Source of the DNA: Candidatus Cloacimonetes bacterium 4572_55
Lineage (GTDB): Bacteria; 4572-55
Assembly (NCBI GenBank): GCA_002084765.1
Contig: NBMB01000052.1
Coordinates: 1 to 32,627, forward strand
Direction: 5' to 3'
Length of the DNA stretch: 32,627 nucleotides
The first letter of the stretch is position 1; each line of letters opens with the position of its first letter. The position numbers and the translations under genes are program-made. The notes beneath the pieces are model-generated. The model was not told the DNA's origin and made no database searches. It was given only the letters and a program-made list of their open reading frames with translations. This document shows, in pieces, positions 30,631 through 32,627 of the stretch.

Positions 30631-32487
30631 ATGAAAAAATCTCTTTTGATCCAATTCGTGATCTTACTCTCTTTGGTGGTTCTGGCGAATATTGTTCGAG
30701 TCGACTCCGAGAGTGCTGAGTCTAACGAACCAGAAAATCGAGAGGACAACGGAATCAACGTCGATTTCGACGGGGACCGGAAAGTCTTCTGCACATCGTC
30801 AGATCTGGAATCGCCCCGATTTGGAGGCGTGTTGACGCTCGCAATTTCTGGAGAGCCGGAGCATCTAAATCCGATCACCTCCACCTCCTCGTCCGCGAGA
30901 CGATTCAACGAGAACATCTATGAAAGCCTGCTGGGATACGATTATCGCACCTGGCGCAGAGAACGACCGATCTTGGCAAAGCGTTTTGAGATCAGCCCAG
31001 ATCATAAAACGTTTACCTTTTATCTTCATGAAAATATTTTCTGGCAAGACGGCAAACCGTTGACAGCGGAAGACGTCTTGTTCTCTCTGAAAGCGATTCT
31101 GAATCCGTTCGTAGACGCGGTTGGCAGACGTTCTTCCTACTCCTCTGTCTCTGAAGCGTGGACAGAGGGGCCTTACAAATTTTTGGTGCGGACGTCTGAT
31201 ACCTATTTCCTCAACTTGGAGAGCCTGGGCGAATTTTTTGTTCTTCCAAAACATATCTGGGATCCTGACGGTTTGATGGACCCTTTCACGGTCTCTGATC
31301 TGATTAACCCAGGTATCGTGAACAGAAATCCAGATATTCGCAGTTTTGGCGAGAGTTTCAATAAGCACCCTCAGGGGCGACCCGCGGGTATGGACGCGGA
31401 TCCCATGATCGGCTCGGGTCCTTGGAAATTCAAGCACTGGATCACCGGTGAATATGCCTCGCTCACGAGAAATGATAAATACTGGAATGCAGATATCACC
31501 TATGTCCCGGGCTTCTCAGAAAAAGGCGGCTACTTAGATGAGGTCATTATCCGGTTCATTTCCGATTGGACGGCAAAGCTCACCTCTCTCAAATCGGGCG
31601 ATATCGATTTTGCACCTCGTCTCCGTCCGATCCAATATTTTGAGCAGACCCGCAGCCCATATTTTTTGGAGCACTTTCAAAAAGTGATATACGTCACCAC
31701 TGCTTATGGATATCTGGGTTGGAACAACGACCGTCCTTTTTTCAGCGATAAGCGCGTCCGTCAGGCAATGACCATGCTCATTGACCGGGAGAGCTACAAT
31801 CGCTATATCAGCTATAATATTAACATCCCGACCGTCGGTCCCTTTTATCTCTACGGAGAGCAATATAATCACGATATCGAGCCTTTGCCATACGATCCAG
31901 AACGGGCGGTGGAGTTGATTGAGGAGACAGGCTGGATCGACCATGACGACGACGGAATCCGAGACAAAGACGGAGTTCCCTTCCGATTTGACTTCTCTGT
32001 CTCGTCCGGATCAAAAAATTCTCGCAAACTGGCTCTGATGCTCAAGGAAGATCTGCGCCGGATTGGGATCGAGATGGGAATTCGCTCTTTGGAATGGGCG
32101 GTTTATGTGGAAAATTTGCGGGATCATCAGTTCGATGTGGTCAATCTGCTGTCGGTTCTGGATTTGCAGTCCGACCCCTATCATACATGGCATTCCGATA
32201 ACATCGGAAATCGTGGCTCCAACTACTCTGGTTTCCGAAACGCAGAGGCTGACTCGGTCATCGATCTTGCCCGGTACGAGACCGACCCGGACAAACGGAA
32301 TGCGCTCCTCTTTCGGCTTCAGGAGATTCTGCATGAAGAACAGCCATACACCTTTATGCACAGCATTCGCAATATGGCCGCTTATGATAAGCGATTTCAA
32401 GGCGTTAAGTGGGTCCCAGTCAGCCCAAATTATAAGATATGGAGCTGGCAACTCGCTGATGGGACTGGTCTTGCTCCAGCTCCATGA
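30631..32487 (+). CDS. ABC transporter substrate-binding protein, family 5 (peptide/nickel/opine type)
   Basis: A complete 618-residue family-5 solute-binding protein. After a signal peptide (MKKSLLIQFVILLSLVVLANIVRV) and an acidic linker, it has the family features: FGGVLTLAISGEPEHLNPI, the Y-E-S-L-L-G-Y-D repeat, FTFYLHENIFWQDGKPLTAEDVLFS, GSGPWKFKHWITGEYASLTRN and VRQAMTMLIDRE. No lipobox is visible, so it may be free in the periplasm. The ligand is probably an oligopeptide, but nickel and sugars are known for the family. GGAGG (30614-30618) lies 12 nt before the ATG. Its stop overlaps a following ATG by ATGA, so more of the operon was expected downstream. Confidence 0.9.
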   Translation: MKKSLLIQFVILLSLVVLANIVRVDSESAESNEPENREDNGINVDFDGDRKVFCTSSDLESPRFGGVLTLAISGEPEHLNPITSTSSSARRFNENIYESLLGYDYRTWRRERPILAKRFEISPDHKTFTFYLHENIFWQDGKPLTAEDVLFSLKAILNPFVDAVGRRSSYSSVSEAWTEGPYKFLVRTSDTYFLNLESLGEFFVLPKHIWDPDGLMDPFTVSDLINPGIVNRNPDIRSFGESFNKHPQGRPAGMDADPMIGSGPWKFKHWITGEYASLTRNDKYWNADITYVPGFSEKGGYLDEVIIRFISDWTAKLTSLKSGDIDFAPRLRPIQYFEQTRSPYFLEHFQKVIYVTTAYGYLGWNNDRPFFSDKRVRQAMTMLIDRESYNRYISYNINIPTVGPFYLYGEQYNHDIEPLPYDPERAVELIEETGWIDHDDDGIRDKDGVPFRFDFSVSSGSKNSRKLALMLKEDLRRIGIEMGIRSLEWAVYVENLRDHQFDVVNLLSVLDLQSDPYHTWHSDNIGNRGSNYSGFRNAEADSVIDLARYETDPDKRNALLFRLQEILHEEQPYTFMHSIRNMAAYDKRFQGVKWVPVSPNYKIWSWQLADGTGLAPAP

Positions 32488-32522
32488 TGAAAAGAATTGT
32501 AACAACTATTATCATTTTCTAA
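32484..32522 (+). pseudogene. 5' end of a further operon gene, interrupted by the dispersed repeat
   Basis: An ATG overlaps the stop of the solute-binding gene (ATGA) and opens MMKRIVTTIIIF, a basic start followed by a hydrophobic run as in signal peptides or membrane proteins, then TAA. The stop is formed by the first bases of the repeat (TAACCTGCAT). The gene is therefore cut after 12 codons, either by insertion or by an assembly join. A downstream permease or second binding protein is plausible but unknown. Confidence 0.45.
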
Positions 32523-32620
32523 CCTGCATTATTCATAAGCCTCGGAGAACCAGATATCTCAGATGTTTGATATTTAATGGGTTAAAGTCTATTTTTAACG
32601 ACATTTCCAAGAGAACTCAG
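32520..32620 (+). repeat. Dispersed repeat, copy 2
   Basis: Positions 32523-32620 match 954-1051 over 98 ungapped bp with two substitutions, in the same orientation. The window ends 7 bases after the repeat. It begins where the reading frame from 32484 is broken. Confidence 0.9.
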
Positions 32621-32627
32621 TTTTTAT

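Noticed and set aside
31920-31980. Calcium-binding or dockerin-like D-rich motif (HDDDGIRDKDG) in the solute-binding protein
   Set aside because: This loop is common in family-5 binding proteins and does not indicate a dockerin.

Overview
The window looks like a contig from a Gram-negative bacterium of the FCB group (Calditrichota/KSB1/Marinimicrobia-like). The main sign is the opening fragment, a C-terminal secretion/sorting tail of the YPNPFNP...GQ.V..L....AG...V.WDG...G..V.SGTYFY type. Support comes from outer-membrane-type proteins, many lipoproteins with lipoboxes and a LolC/E-type permease. The exact phylum cannot be fixed from this sequence. Both window ends fall in repeated sequence (a common sorting-tail motif at the left, a 98-bp dispersed repeat at the right), so this may be a whole assembly contig.

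Layout. 1-1338: tail of a secreted protein, a convergent DUF2442 gene sharing a hairpin terminator, then about 760 bp without a convincing gene that carries one copy of the dispersed repeat and a 9-bp tandem repeat. 1339-15445: a nonribosomal peptide synthetase (NRPS) locus of two large genes, the second frameshifted. 15562-18159: an outer-membrane beta-barrel protein and a TPR lipoprotein with a near-consensus promoter. 18252-18560: tRNA-Asp, tRNA-Phe, tRNA-Thr. 18652-32487: mostly housekeeping genes on the + strand: GlmU-like nucleotidylyltransferase, GlmS, a CitMHS_2-type ion transporter, a LolC/E-type permease, an SH3 lipoprotein, a small membrane protein, an AAA+ ATPase, a HIT protein, a membrane-anchored Mrr-type nuclease, an AsmA-like protein and a family-5 solute-binding protein. 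The window ends in the first codons of a further gene, apparently cut by the second copy of the dispersed repeat.

The NRPS is the notable system. Reading the domains in order: A1 interrupted by a methyltransferase between core motifs a2 and a3, then T; C, sulfotransferase, degenerate C, A2, T; then on the second protein a TubC-type docking domain, C, A3 interrupted between a5 and a6 by a complete PLP-dependent decarboxylase of the PanP (aspartate 1-decarboxylase) type, T and thioesterase. The binding-pocket residues of A3 read like a beta-alanine code, so the same module appears to contain both the enzyme that makes beta-alanine and the domain that activates it. A1 reads cysteine-like, which with its a2-a3 methyltransferase recalls the S-methylcysteine-forming TioN. 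A2 looks suited to a basic residue. The inferred scaffold is (S-methyl)Cys-X-beta-Ala with a possible sulfation step. A deletion of about 91 nt removes the a8 region of A3 and shifts the frame. It may be a real inactivating mutation or an assembly error in repetitive A-domain sequence; reads would decide.
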